A stretch of 64,000 nt of DNA, from the NCBI GenBank assembly GCA_011316305.1, contig SAUG01000116.1, forward strand, positions 1 to 64,000. Reading direction: 5' to 3'. The stretch comes from Rusavskia elegans (lineage: Eukaryota > Ascomycota > Lecanoromycetes > Teloschistales > Teloschistaceae). The translations under genes were made by a program, and so were the position numbers. Below are positions 14,368-24,181 of this stretch, one piece after another. Each line of letters starts with the position of its first letter. Within the stretch, counting starts at the first letter, position 1. A model generated the notes under the pieces. It did no database searches, was not told the DNA's origin, and saw only the letters and a program-made list of their open reading frames with translations.

Positions 14368-15537
14368 AATAATATCCTTTAACTAAATTCGATAGAAAGA
14401 CTTCAATCGGTTTTATCTTCGAAAATATATAATATAAAGATTAAAATAGAAAAAAGAAAATAGAAAGATATAAACAGATTTAATATACCCCGTAGAACAA
14501 TTAATATATTAGATAAAAAGCGGTATAAAAAGAACTGTATTATATCTACGACTATATAAAAGTACTAGCGCCAGATTAGTTAATCTAAAAAACTAACTAG
14601 CGTAGAACCGCGCTAGCTATAAAGGCCGTTTTCCTAAACCGATACTAAATACCTACAGCTACCTTCGGCTATAGCGGCTACTTTTATCTATATATATCGT
14701 TTCTTATTTCTAATAGATTACTTCCTTTATTAGTTGTTAATATAATTATTTAATACAGTCCTATTCCTCTTTTATAATTATCTATATAACGAAGACGCTT
14801 TATAATATCGAAACTTTACCTCTATAGTTATATAGGACTGATTTCGATAGCCTACGCTAGGATTCCTTTACTATTTAGTAGCTCGGACTACGCCTACGGC
14901 TGTAGCTAGGCTCGAGTATAACGCCTTTTGATATACAATGACGTTATAAAAAATACGAAATTAAAAAGATAATTAATAAAAGAAAAAGGACTAATAAATT
15001 TTTAATTAAATAAAAGGGATTTCTAGAAGAAGAAAATATATAGAAACTAAGAAAATATTTTAAAAGCGTCTAGAAAACCTTAAAAAGATTTAGAAAAACG
15101 CTATAAAAGGAGCTATATTATATCTACGACTCTATAGAAGTATTTACGTTTTTTAGTTAAATAAACGGATTAATAGTTTAGTTTAGTTAAAGCCGCTAGA
15201 GCCGCAGGCCGCTCTTTTTTAATAAGTCGGCTCTATCGGATATATCGGCTCTTTTACTATCTATATCGCGTTTTAAAGTCTAGTAGATAGCTTTTTTCGT
15301 TAGTCGTTAATATAATTATTAAATATCTACTCTATTTATCTTTTATAATTATCTCTATAATAAAAACGTTTTATAATATTATAATTTTATAATTTTATAT
15401 TTACGGCTATATAGGATCTACTTCGATAATCTATACTAGAATTCCTTTACTATTTAGTAGTTCGGACTACGTCTACGGCTATAACTAGGCTCGAACGTTA
15501 CGCCTTCTGATATACAAGGACTTTATAACGAGTAATA

Positions 15538-15860
15538 CGATAAATATAACTGAATCGATAACTATAGATAATTACCTCGCAGTATAGTAGATAAATATAG
15601 CGGAAATATTAGATATTTATAACTATTTATAGCGTCGAAGAAAGATTAGATATATAGTAATTAAAATTTTAAATATAATAGAAAATTCGTAATCGAATAA
15701 AGAAGAAAATAGTTAAATAGAAGTAATTAACTACGCTTTAAATCTTATCTGACGAACTATATACTTTTAGCTGTAAAATTTCCTTATACGTAAATATAAT
15801 AATCGTTACCGTATATAACGTTATTAATATATATATATATATATATATAAACTCAATATA
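15538..15860 (+). repeat. Inverted-repeat partner of 51296-51600, left of the gene island
   Basis: About 300 bp that match the reverse complement of 51296-51600 through many shared words, for example the CGCAGTATAG, AAATAGTTAAATAGAAGTAAT and GACGAACTATATA blocks in the same order. Both copies end toward the island in an (AT)n run. The left copy is cut on its outer side by the LTR ending at 15537. It is part of an unclassified RIPped repeat; no protein could be read from it. Confidence 0.75.
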
Positions 15861-16398
15861 AATCTTGATAGAAACTTTTTAAAAAGAAATCGAATATTAT
15901 AAAAAAAAATAGACAAAAATAAATCTATATAAAAAAATTATTCTATTATTTTACAAATTATATATAGAAAATTATTTGAAAGAAATATTATAAAATTCAA
16001 GATTTAAATACAAATAATAATTGAATGAAAAAAAAATTGCTATTTTATAGAAAAAATCTACGGATATAAAACATACGTATTAAAATCGTTATCTAATTTA
16101 ACGAATCGTATTAAATCTAATCGAATTAATTATTATATATTTTTCAATTTTATAAAAATATATTTTATAGCAATTATACAATATATTACGAAATTAAATA
16201 TTAATCGAATAAAAAAAATTTATATAAAATAAAATTTCGATACTATTATATTAATATTTGATTTATTTATTAAATCATTGATTTATTGAATATTGAAATC
16301 AAAATCAATAGAAATAAAATAAAAGTATATACGGATTCAAAAACGTATGCAGACGTACGTAGTCACTCAGGGGACCAAAATTTTCTACAATTATAATT
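15861..16398. other. AT-rich RIPped stretch without recognisable feature
   Basis: Long A- and T-runs and no open frame of note. It ends in aattataatt (16389-16398), which is the RIP-altered left copy of the target duplication of the MITE that follows. Confidence 0.6.
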
Positions 16399-16725
16399 CC
16401 TCGCCGGAATGGGTTGGGGAAACCTATTGGAATTTGGTGTAGTGGATCCTTTTAGATTGGTATGGTATGGGTTTTAGAGGCCTCTAACCTAACCTATTTA
16501 AATAGTATAGGTTTTTTAAATTGTCCTGCGAGATATCCTGTATCTTTTTTCGTTAAATCTATACGTATTAGGCCTATTTAACTATATTTTTTCTTTGAAT
16601 TAAGCTTCGGCCCCTACCCTATAAAAACCCCACACAATTTACGCCCCAACCTATAAAACCTAATACCCCATTGGTGTGGGTTTTACAGGCTAAAACCCAC
16701 ACCAACCCAATCCATTCCGGCGAGG
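16399..16725 (+). mobile_element. MITE with CCTCGCCGGAAT inverted ends, copy 2, at the island border
   Basis: 327 bp from CCTCGCCGGAAT to ATTCCGGCGAGG. The left duplication is aattataatt (16389-16398) and the right is aatcatgatc (16726-16735). The three differences are all C-to-T or G-to-A on the outer side. RIP therefore reached the left flank but not the right one, so the composition border of the island coincides with this element. The right duplication contains the ATG of the next gene. Confidence 0.85.
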
Positions 16726-16729
16726 AATC

Positions 16730-17935
16730 ATGATCACCCTGAGCACCATGATCCGTTATTTGCTCAAATACTCTGCACTGTCAGCAGCCGTGGTAGTCGG
16801 CCTCTACACTATTCTTCTCGGACTCCTCACAACATCTTCCTTCCAAGTTCATGTCGTCTATCTCCACAAAATCCAAATGACTTGGTTCCAAGACCTCAAT
16901 GTCCCAGAATCCTTTGGCTTCCTTCGAAACCAGGTGGCACCTTTTTCTATCCGGCCCTCCGATGGCAGAGCATTGTATGCGTGGCATATCTTGCCCATCG
17001 AGCTGTATCGCCAGCACGAGTCTACGCTACTCGAGGAGCCCTCTGGCTTTATTAATGATATCACATCCCGAACTGCCTTCAGGCTGCTGCGCGATGATCC
17101 TGAAGTACGCTTAGTAATTCACATGCACGGTGCAGCAGGTACAGTGGGGTCAGGCTACAGAGTTCCCAATTACCGTGCACTGTCTGCTGGCGATCCCGAA
17201 AAGATCCACGTCTTGGCCTTCGACTATCGAGGCTTCGGAAACAGCCCAGGTACCCCATCCGAACAGGGAATTATACAAGATGGTATATCCGTTGTCGAAT
17301 GGGCCATGAACACCGTTGGCATCCCACCGTCCCGAATCATCCTGTTCGGTCAATCTATCGGGACCGCCGTCACTCTTGCCGTGTCAGAACACTTCGCGTT
17401 GCAATCGCCACCAGTGACATTCGCTGGTGCTGTTCTAGTCGCCCCATTCGCCGATGTTGCTACGCTCGTGGCCACGTATCGTGTGGCTGGTATCATACCC
17501 CTTTTATCCCCACTGGCCAGATTCCCTGGCATCTTTGGGTACCTCAGCACCCTCATCCACGATACCTGGTTGAGCAAAAACCGCATTAACACATACGTCC
17601 GGATAAATGAAGAAAACGGTCAGAAATATCGAATAACCCTGATCCATGCCGAGGATGACTGGGATATTCCTTGGCATCATACGGAGATTCTCTTCTGGCA
17701 AGCCGTTAAAGCTATGACCAATCAGAACATCGGTTTCAATGAACTTGAGGCCAAGAAAGATGGATCTAAGAGAAATTTAGGAGCCGCTGGAACGGTCATG
17801 GAGTGGCGGACGCCGAACGGCATCGTCAGAGAAGAGATATTGAAGACAGGTTTACACGATGTCATCATGGGAAATCCGGTTGCCACTATGGCTGTCATGC
17901 GTATCTTTACAGACACACATTCATCGCTGGTCTGA
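16730..17935 (+). CDS. Membrane-anchored alpha/beta hydrolase, ABHD12-like
   Basis: A single-exon gene of 401 residues. One hydrophobic segment (about 14-33) anchors the N-terminus; the rest is a serine hydrolase fold. The nucleophile elbow is G-Q-S-I-G with Ser209, preceded by the strand and turn D-Y-R-G-F-G-N-S. Candidate acids are Asp309/Asp310 in H-A-E-D-D-W-D-I-P, and the catalytic His is His376 in G-L-H-D. This architecture and length match fungal homologues of ABHD12-type lysophospholipid or monoacylglycerol lipases; the substrate here is unknown. The ATG at 16730 lies inside the target duplication of the upstream MITE, so its native promoter has been displaced by 327 bp of MITE. Met7 (16748) is an alternative start. 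It faces away from the left transposon block and is not clearly linked to the cluster downstream. Confidence 0.85.
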   Translation: MITLSTMIRYLLKYSALSAAVVVGLYTILLGLLTTSSFQVHVVYLHKIQMTWFQDLNVPESFGFLRNQVAPFSIRPSDGRALYAWHILPIELYRQHESTLLEEPSGFINDITSRTAFRLLRDDPEVRLVIHMHGAAGTVGSGYRVPNYRALSAGDPEKIHVLAFDYRGFGNSPGTPSEQGIIQDGISVVEWAMNTVGIPPSRIILFGQSIGTAVTLAVSEHFALQSPPVTFAGAVLVAPFADVATLVATYRVAGIIPLLSPLARFPGIFGYLSTLIHDTWLSKNRINTYVRINEENGQKYRITLIHAEDDWDIPWHHTEILFWQAVKAMTNQNIGFNELEAKKDGSKRNLGAAGTVMEWRTPNGIVREEILKTGLHDVIMGNPVATMAVMRIFTDTHSSLV

Positions 17936-18041
17936 TGTCCGTCCAAGCTGTTCGAACCATAAGCCAGCTACGAAGCTTGCAGCTACAAAATCTCCCATCA
18001 GCCGCGATCATGGGAAGTCTCATCCAAAGCGCAACCCAACA

Positions 18042-20221
18042 TCAATGCCAACAGACTGGAGCGATGGGCGCATGATGTAACGGCCAACAGGAAGTCGACC
18101 TTGAAATATTAGCCAGGAAGTAGCCAATCGGCCGAGGCACCAGTGAAACACCAAATTTGCATTTCAGGACTTGTACCAAATCAAGGGCAAATCCAGATCT
18201 CGTCCAAAATGGTTGAGCGATGATGTGAAGGGTATCGCAAAGTACCATTGACAGCATCACCAAGAGAGCTACGAAAAGCAGTGTCATTAAGTTTGCAGCC
18301 TTCAACTCTGCCGCACTACCAGTAAAGGCTTGCGGAGGTCCCCCTGCCGGTCCCACAACTGTTCCGTTCATGGCACCCATGTCAGCCTTGATAATAACCG
18401 CCTCTTTCTCGGCAATCGCGTACGTTAAGGAAATAATATTGCCTCTAACGTGGAGAGGAACGATACTAGCATCAACGACTCTCACATTCTTCGTTCCACA
18501 AACCCTTAACCTCGGATGGAGCACACCACTCTGATCTCTCGGCATCATAGGCACACTACCCACAGCATGCCAACCCGTAATGAACAGTGTATTAATGAGA
18601 TCGCGAACACTCGTCTCATTGATTTCCGTAAAGGGTGGAGCGTAGACAGTACCATTCCCTTTGAGGTGATTCGACAGTGGCGGTGTAGCGCCAGCCCTGG
18701 CGTTGAAAAACTGCAGATCAGCCAGGACCTCGTAATCCAACGGATGCGACAGATAGCGCGGATCGAATTTCAGGTCGTCGTTGGGATCCGTGGATTGGAT
18801 ATGTACATATTCTCTCGAAAAGGCATGCGTGACGAAGCCACCCATAAAGGCGCCCTTGTTCTCCTGGCCAGGTGTCGGTTCGCCACCACCAGCGGAGCCG
18901 CCGGTTTGCACCGTTTGTTGGTTCGGATCGACGAGTTTTTTTGCCGTGGGATCGAGATGTGCTTTGATGCCAGGGCGGAGGCCTTCGGAGGAGCCGTTGT
19001 GGTACCTTGCTATCAGTTCTTGAGGCCGATACTGCTGTTCTGGAGTGAGAATCTGATTCCATGACAGCTGCGCTGTTTGGGAGACACCACCGGCTAGGAG
19101 CCCGTGCTGTTCTCCTCGTAGAGCTTGATCCAGAAGGCAGTCCGATCTTCGTCATAGACGTCGTCGAAGGTGAGCTCGCCGTCGGCGGGGACGAATGGTA
19201 CCCCGCACTGTGGGGGGTCTTGCAGGTTCTCCGGCATTCGGGTTGTCGATCAATGTTTCGATCCCGAGGGATTCGAGAAGATTGGCGTCGCCTATGCCGG
19301 ACAGGTCGAGCATCTGAGGCGACTTCATCGTGCCGCCAGATATGATGACCTCCCTCGAGGCATTAGCTATGAAACTCTGATTATTGGCTGTGAGATTGAG
19401 CCCGGTGGCCACCAGATCGCCGGTTCTGCCACTGGAGAAGACAATGTTACGGACGACAGCTCCGGTCACGGTGTGCAGATTGGGTCTGCTGGCAAAGTCT
19501 TTCCAGTAAGAATTGCCTGCAAAGCTCCGCTGCGACATCACACGAGTCATGGTCATAGGGTTGGCACAGACACCTAAAGAAACACAATCTCTTGGATCAC
19601 CATTCGGTGCCAGGCCCATGTTGGCCATGTTTTCTGGCCTTGCAGCCTGTATGGGAGTGTAACCGGGCGAGAAAGACGCATTGATTGGACCTCCATAACC
19701 ATGCACATCCCCCTTGATAAAGCCGTTAAGATCGACGCTTTCCTGCTCTGACCTTGGTCCTTGGAAATTCTCGAATTTCTTGCAGTAGGGTGCCATTGAG
19801 TCATAGTTCCAGCCCGTGTTACCGAGGACCTCCCAGTCATCCAGGTCGGCCCGTGAAGCGAATGTGAATTACATGTAGTTGATACCACTGGAGCCACCCA
19901 GCATCTTTCCACGGTTTTGAGCTACGCGGAGACCTTCTAAAGCTGCCTGTTCATCGATAAGTGGTTTGTCCTCTCACGACTGGCTACACCTACCTGTGGC
20001 TCACTCAAGAGATTCCAGTCATATTTGAGAACGCCTGTCATGTCAAACATGTACAATGGGCGTTAGTAATTTCCATCGTTTGTCAAATCCTCGCCCTCTT
20101 CAATGACCCCAACAGATACAGTTGGGACTTCAGTCAGTCGGTTGGCGAGGACCAGACCTGCTGTTCCTCCACCTGCAATGAGGAAATCGAAGCTGGTTGA
20201 AGCAAACGCTTTTGGTATCAT
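18042..20221 (-). pseudogene. Broken GMC-family FAD oxidoreductase
   Basis: The reading order on the minus strand is a complete GMC protein in pieces. The FAD-binding start has the G-G-G-T-A-G turn (about 20170). A putative 47-bp intron lies at 19947-19993. The R-G-K-M-L-G-G-S-S signature follows, and the C-terminal domain has G-W-H-A-V-G-S and the V-R-G-N-I-I-S-L block. It ends in a hydrophobic tail. Two in-frame TAA codons (20063-20065, 19869-19871) interrupt it; either could come from CAA by a C-to-T change. Frame shifts near 19220 and 19100 break it further. A possible hydrophobic leader up to 20360 is in another frame. Enzymes of this family oxidise alcohols using FAD; this copy should not make one full protein unless the breaks are assembly errors. 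It lies outside the RIP blocks, so the stops may be old. Confidence 0.8.
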
Positions 20222-20985
20222 GATTGAAGTCATCTTTCACGTGGAAGATCCAAGTGACTAGACAGAAAGTCAAGAGGAAAACGACAAAGGAAACAGAAGA
20301 CAGACGAGACTGGGAAAGGAAGCTCCAAAGACGAGACAGATTCTGCATGAAGTAAATCATGTTCAGTTAACTGAAGCTCACACATAGCTAGCCGTATGAC
20401 GATAAACAAATCGCTCCATCCACTCAGTAGCTGGTTTCCAGACGATCCGCCGTCCAGAACAAGCTCTCGGGCTGTTTTTTGCAGCTTACGGCACGCTGGA
20501 ACGCTGCGGGGTCAATGCAGGTCCCCGGCAACTGCCAGATGGGCTGCTTTAAGCTCTTAAAGCCCGAACGTGGCATGATGGGACCTCGATACTGCTGTTG
20601 GACACGTCTGAAAAACAAGTAACAGCTATTCATGAAGGCGTGGTGCATTTGGAGCTGGCACTAGGAATCCTTCAAACCTAGCGCGTGACGTCATGGCAAT
20701 GCCCATCAATATCGTGGATTCAAGAACGATTATTGATAGCGAAGGGTAATTAGTCGGGACTTCAATACCCGCACGAGATACAAGTATATCAGGTCTTAAG
20801 GTATACTCTTCGTTAGATATCAACGAACACCCCGTCATCAAAACCAAGCTTGGACGCACGGGATCCGTGCATGTAATGACTAATCCGGCATTTCGATGAC
20901 CCTCGAGATTATACGTGAAACACACTGTATCTTGGATTCACATTATCTCCATATCTAGCAAAAGACGCGAAATCTTCGAACCGCA

Positions 20986-21708
20986 ATGCCGCCAACCACC
21001 GATACCAACAACTTCCTCCTCCGCACCTGCATCTCCGCCAACATCCCCACCCTAGCCGCCATAAACCTCGCCGCCTTCGACGGTCCCCGCAACAAAGTAA
21101 TGTACCTGCACGTCGCTCCAACCGAAAGACTCAAGTTCTTCGAGAACAAAGCCCGCCGAACGCTCTCATACCGAGATGCTCCAAATAGCAATCCCCACCA
21201 TCAGATCATTCATTACTTGTGCGTGGTAGATCCCATGACCGGGACCATTATCGCAAACGCCGTGTGGAATTACTTGCCGACCGGCTACTTCCCCACCCAG
21301 GACCTCGATATCCATCAAGGTCGGCTCCCTCCTGGCACGAATGAAACTTTGGTACAGGATTTCGTGATTTTGACATATCAATTACGAAGTTCCCCTCCTA
21401 GGCACGAAGAACCGCAGTGGCTGTTATCCCTTCTCGCCACACACCCTAATCATCAGGGCAAAGGGGCGGGGAGTAAATTGGTCGAGTGGGGTATGAGGAA
21501 GGCGGATGCGATGGGGGTGAGGTGTTTTGTGGATGCCAGTCCTGCGGGGTTGGGGTTGTATAGGAGGTTAGGGTTTGAAGAGGAGGTTGGGAAGTTGGAG
21601 TTGGATTTAGGGGGGTATGAAGGGGGAGAAGAGTACGGGGTGCAGAGGTGGGTTGGTTTGGCGAGAGAGGTGAAGGTGGAGGAGAAGGAGATGGGGGCCA
21701 AGGGATGA
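20986..21708 (+). CDS. GNAT-family N-acetyltransferase
   Basis: A single exon of 240 residues. The acetyl-CoA binding motif A is visible as L-A-T-H-P-N-H-Q-G-K-G-A-G-S near residues 150-165 (the Q-x-x-G-x-G/A loop), followed by the helix and the L-Y-R-R-L-G-F-E block typical of motif B. The N-terminal 100 residues are variable, as usual in fungal GNAT proteins of this size. The expected reaction is transfer of acetyl from acetyl-CoA to an amine; the substrate is unknown. The third-codon base use shifts to G-rich in the last 80 codons (many GGGG runs), which is odd but keeps one open frame. About 760 bp separate it from the preceding pseudogene with no other gene seen. Confidence 0.85.
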   Translation: MPPTTDTNNFLLRTCISANIPTLAAINLAAFDGPRNKVMYLHVAPTERLKFFENKARRTLSYRDAPNSNPHHQIIHYLCVVDPMTGTIIANAVWNYLPTGYFPTQDLDIHQGRLPPGTNETLVQDFVILTYQLRSSPPRHEEPQWLLSLLATHPNHQGKGAGSKLVEWGMRKADAMGVRCFVDASPAGLGLYRRLGFEEEVGKLELDLGGYEGGEEYGVQRWVGLAREVKVEEKEMGAKG

Positions 21709-21778
21709 TAGGGAATAATCAGGGGAGGGTCAAGGGCTACCGATGCAAAAATCCATCAAGAGCTATGCTGTAAAAAGA

Positions 21779-23095
21779 CTAGTACAGCTCTTTTGGAGCA
21801 ATCGAGGGTCTGATCCGCATTCCTGCTTTCTGGTAAGCACCATCAATCATCTCCATCTGCCGAATGGAATCCTCGCCATCAACCCATACTCCCGAGCCCG
21901 GACGACCCCGGATCTTATTGATGAATTGCTCCAGCTGGTGTCGATACGTCGTCCACGAAGCATCACCGCCAATGCTATCATCGGAATAATGCTTCAGGTA
22001 CTGCGTGTCCGTCCACTTCTTCTGCACTTGACCAGTGGTGGCAGAGCGTAGCGTATGGCTCTCGATAACATCGATACGATGCCAAAGCGACGGAGCAAGC
22101 ACATCCCAGAAAATGACCGTTCTCGTCGTCGCCGTCTCCATACCCTGCATATCACCATCTGGGACAACAACCTCACGATGCTTGACCTCCAATTTAGGCG
22201 AGCGCAGTGGAGGCAGGTAATGCGTTAGCCACGGCACATACGTCCCTGCAGCCTGGCTATCAGCATGAATAGTACCGATCCCACCGTTCGGGAATCTCCA
22301 GCTCGCAAAAAATGCTTGATCGATATCCTGATCGAACCCCTCGGGCATAAGTCGCGCACAAGCAGAAATACATTCTGTAGGCTCGCAACCGAACGCTTGA
22401 CGGAGGGTCTGGATATTATAGGAGCCTAAATCCATGAGACACCCGCCGGCAAGGTTATATTGGAATCGGATGTCGTTTTGGGCGAAAATACCTGGGGGCA
22501 CCCACGAGAGGGATGTTGCTTCCGCGATGTTGGGAGGCTCGATAAGAGTGAGGAATTTCTGCCATGCGGGGTGGAAGCGGATGTGTACGGCGTCGAGGAC
22601 GATTAAGGAGCCACCGTTTTGGAGAAGCAGAGGATTGTAGAAGAGAGCGCGGGCTTCGGAGGCATTGGACACCGACGGTTTTTCTAGAAGGACGTGCTTG
22701 TGGGCTTTTAGGGCTTTGAGGGTCCATTCGTAGTGCAGGCCGTTAGGGAGGGGGTTGTAGATTGCATCGATGGTGGGATCGTCGAGTAGGGCTTGGTAGG
22801 AGGTGTGGATGTTGGGGATGCTGTGCTTCTTGGCGTAGGCGCGGGCTCGGGTTGGATCACGGGCGGCGATAGCGACGATGATGACGCCTGGATGGGTTTT
22901 TGCCGCGTTGATGATGGCGATGGGTCTGAGGTTGATGGTTAGCCGTACATAGTTATGTTTTTATCGATGTATTGCTTGGTACGCTATCTTCGAAGCTCCC
23001 AATAAGCCGATGCGAAGGGCATTTGACTCCTTTGGCGGTTGTTCGGGGAAATTGGTCTTCCAGTTACGGTGTGCCCATTGCAGGAGAGATATCAT
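21779..23095 (-). CDS. Gfo/Idh/MocA-family NAD(P)-dependent dehydrogenase
   Basis: Two exons, 22983-23095 and 21779-22925, joined over a 57-bp intron (22926-22982, branch-like GGCTAAC). They sum to 1260 nt, 419 residues, in frame. The Rossmann start reads R-I-G-L-L-G-A-S-K-I-A and is recovered only by removing the intron. The family signature E-K-P is in L-L-E-K-P-S-V-S-N-A, followed by the C-terminal alpha/beta domain (G-G-C-L-M-D-L-G-S-Y). The N-terminal leader rich in Trp and Pro is typical of fungal members related to D-xylose dehydrogenase and dihydrodiol dehydrogenase. It would oxidise or reduce a sugar-like or cyclic alcohol; the substrate is not deducible. It is convergent with the GNAT gene, only about 70 bp away. 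Confidence 0.88.
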
Positions 23096-24181
23096 TCGTG
23101 ATTAATAAGTCGGTGTTTACGTATTTTGACGGTATGCAGTCCGTACGACGTTGATAAGGGGTGCTCTTGGCTGACGTCATGTTGAATGGCCAAGACATTG
23201 TAAAAATTTAATGCACACTAAGCGTAAAATGGATCTTATCCCCGCCGTTTGCCGTGCCCTCGGTGGTTGCTTCCCACCTACCAGAAGTCCGATGGGATCC
23301 TTCGGCCTGCTTACAACACTACTATAGCGTATCTATAAGCCGGTATGAGCTACTTGGGAGGTCCTGATCCGACAGAGCCCCTCAGTGGTCTGCAAGCACG
23401 CATGACGCTCGAGGGCGGCGAGGCGGTCGTCGCCCGTCCTGCGTCGTCTCTGAGCTCGACGATGGGCTCGCTTCAAGTTCACGCAGCCAAACATACCTCC
23501 TACTTGCAGGACAGGACGTCGATGCTGTATTTATCGGTGCATAGCAACTGAAAGCCTGCGTAAGGCAACAAGGCAAAACGCCCTCGGCTACCCGTTTGCG
23601 AAGAACATCCGAGACACGACATCAGATCGCCAGTTCCGGCAGGTCAAAATATGAAGCTTGCAGATCATTTTATCCTTGTTGGGTACGAGCCAAGAACAAC
23701 CATATGGTTTGCAGGTTACACTTCAGGTTGTGTGACCATTCTCACATGGATACCATCCCGGATTATTTCACGTCGAGAGACGATGTGATCTAATGCACAT
23801 ATAGTTAGGCAATCTCTGCGCCTTTTGAAAGTAGGTGATCATCTTATGGATTCGCCATGGTACCCAGTGCTCAATCCATCTGCAGGACATCAGAATCCAA
23901 CCTTTGTTGCTATGCGGGCCATCAGCTCTTATGGTACCATATGCAAGACACCCACAGTAGGACGACCAAATTGTGCCGCAACGCCACCTATGCATGCTTG
24001 GCCTGATATTCTCCAGCAAAATTGCTTGCTCGTGCCAATCGTTCAGTCGCTCTTTCTTCCTTTGCTCTCAGCATACACTCTTCTACATGCGCCGCAAAAT
24101 TCTCTTCAGCTTCCCAAATTTGCATGCCTCAGGCTAGAAGCATCGAGACGAAGCCTGCTCCAGCTCTCAAGACCTGCCAAC
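23096..24181. other. Intergenic stretch, no supported gene
   Basis: 1.1 kb between divergent genes. Short open frames exist on both strands but none has recognisable motifs. It should hold the promoters of the dehydrogenase (minus) and the rhodopsin-like gene (plus). Confidence 0.5.

Larger units (their letters stand above)
10875..14948 (+). mobile_element. LTR retrotransposon with gag/protease-only internal region, carrying two nested MITEs
   Basis: The LTRs at 10875-11285 and 14538-14948 are both 411 bp. The internal region is 3252 bp; removing the two nested elements and their duplications leaves about 2.5 kb, matching the internal parts of the array at 55448-61725. The internal sequence resembles a retrotransposon gag at its start and has a degraded protease-like stretch. 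No reverse transcriptase motif was seen. The element would therefore have been non-autonomous, sharing LTR family with the pol-only element at 817-4784. Flanking duplication is unclear (atgaa on the left, A-rich on the right). Confidence 0.7.
8070..15537 (+). mobile_element. Second RIP-degraded Ty3/gypsy copy (plus strand) ending in an LTR, with nested insertions
   Basis: RT-like sequence is visible at about 8.4-8.6 kb: an F-E-Y-L-V-type motif followed by Y-L-N-N in place of YxDD, so both catalytic aspartates are lost to G-to-A changes. Integrase-like sequence runs to about 10.8 kb and a 3' internal segment occupies 14949-15115. The final 15116-15537 is a 422-bp LTR of the TGTTACGTC..GACGTTATA family. 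The continuity of about 10.8 kb with 14.95 kb shows that the LTR element 10875-14948 is a later insertion. Confidence 0.7.
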
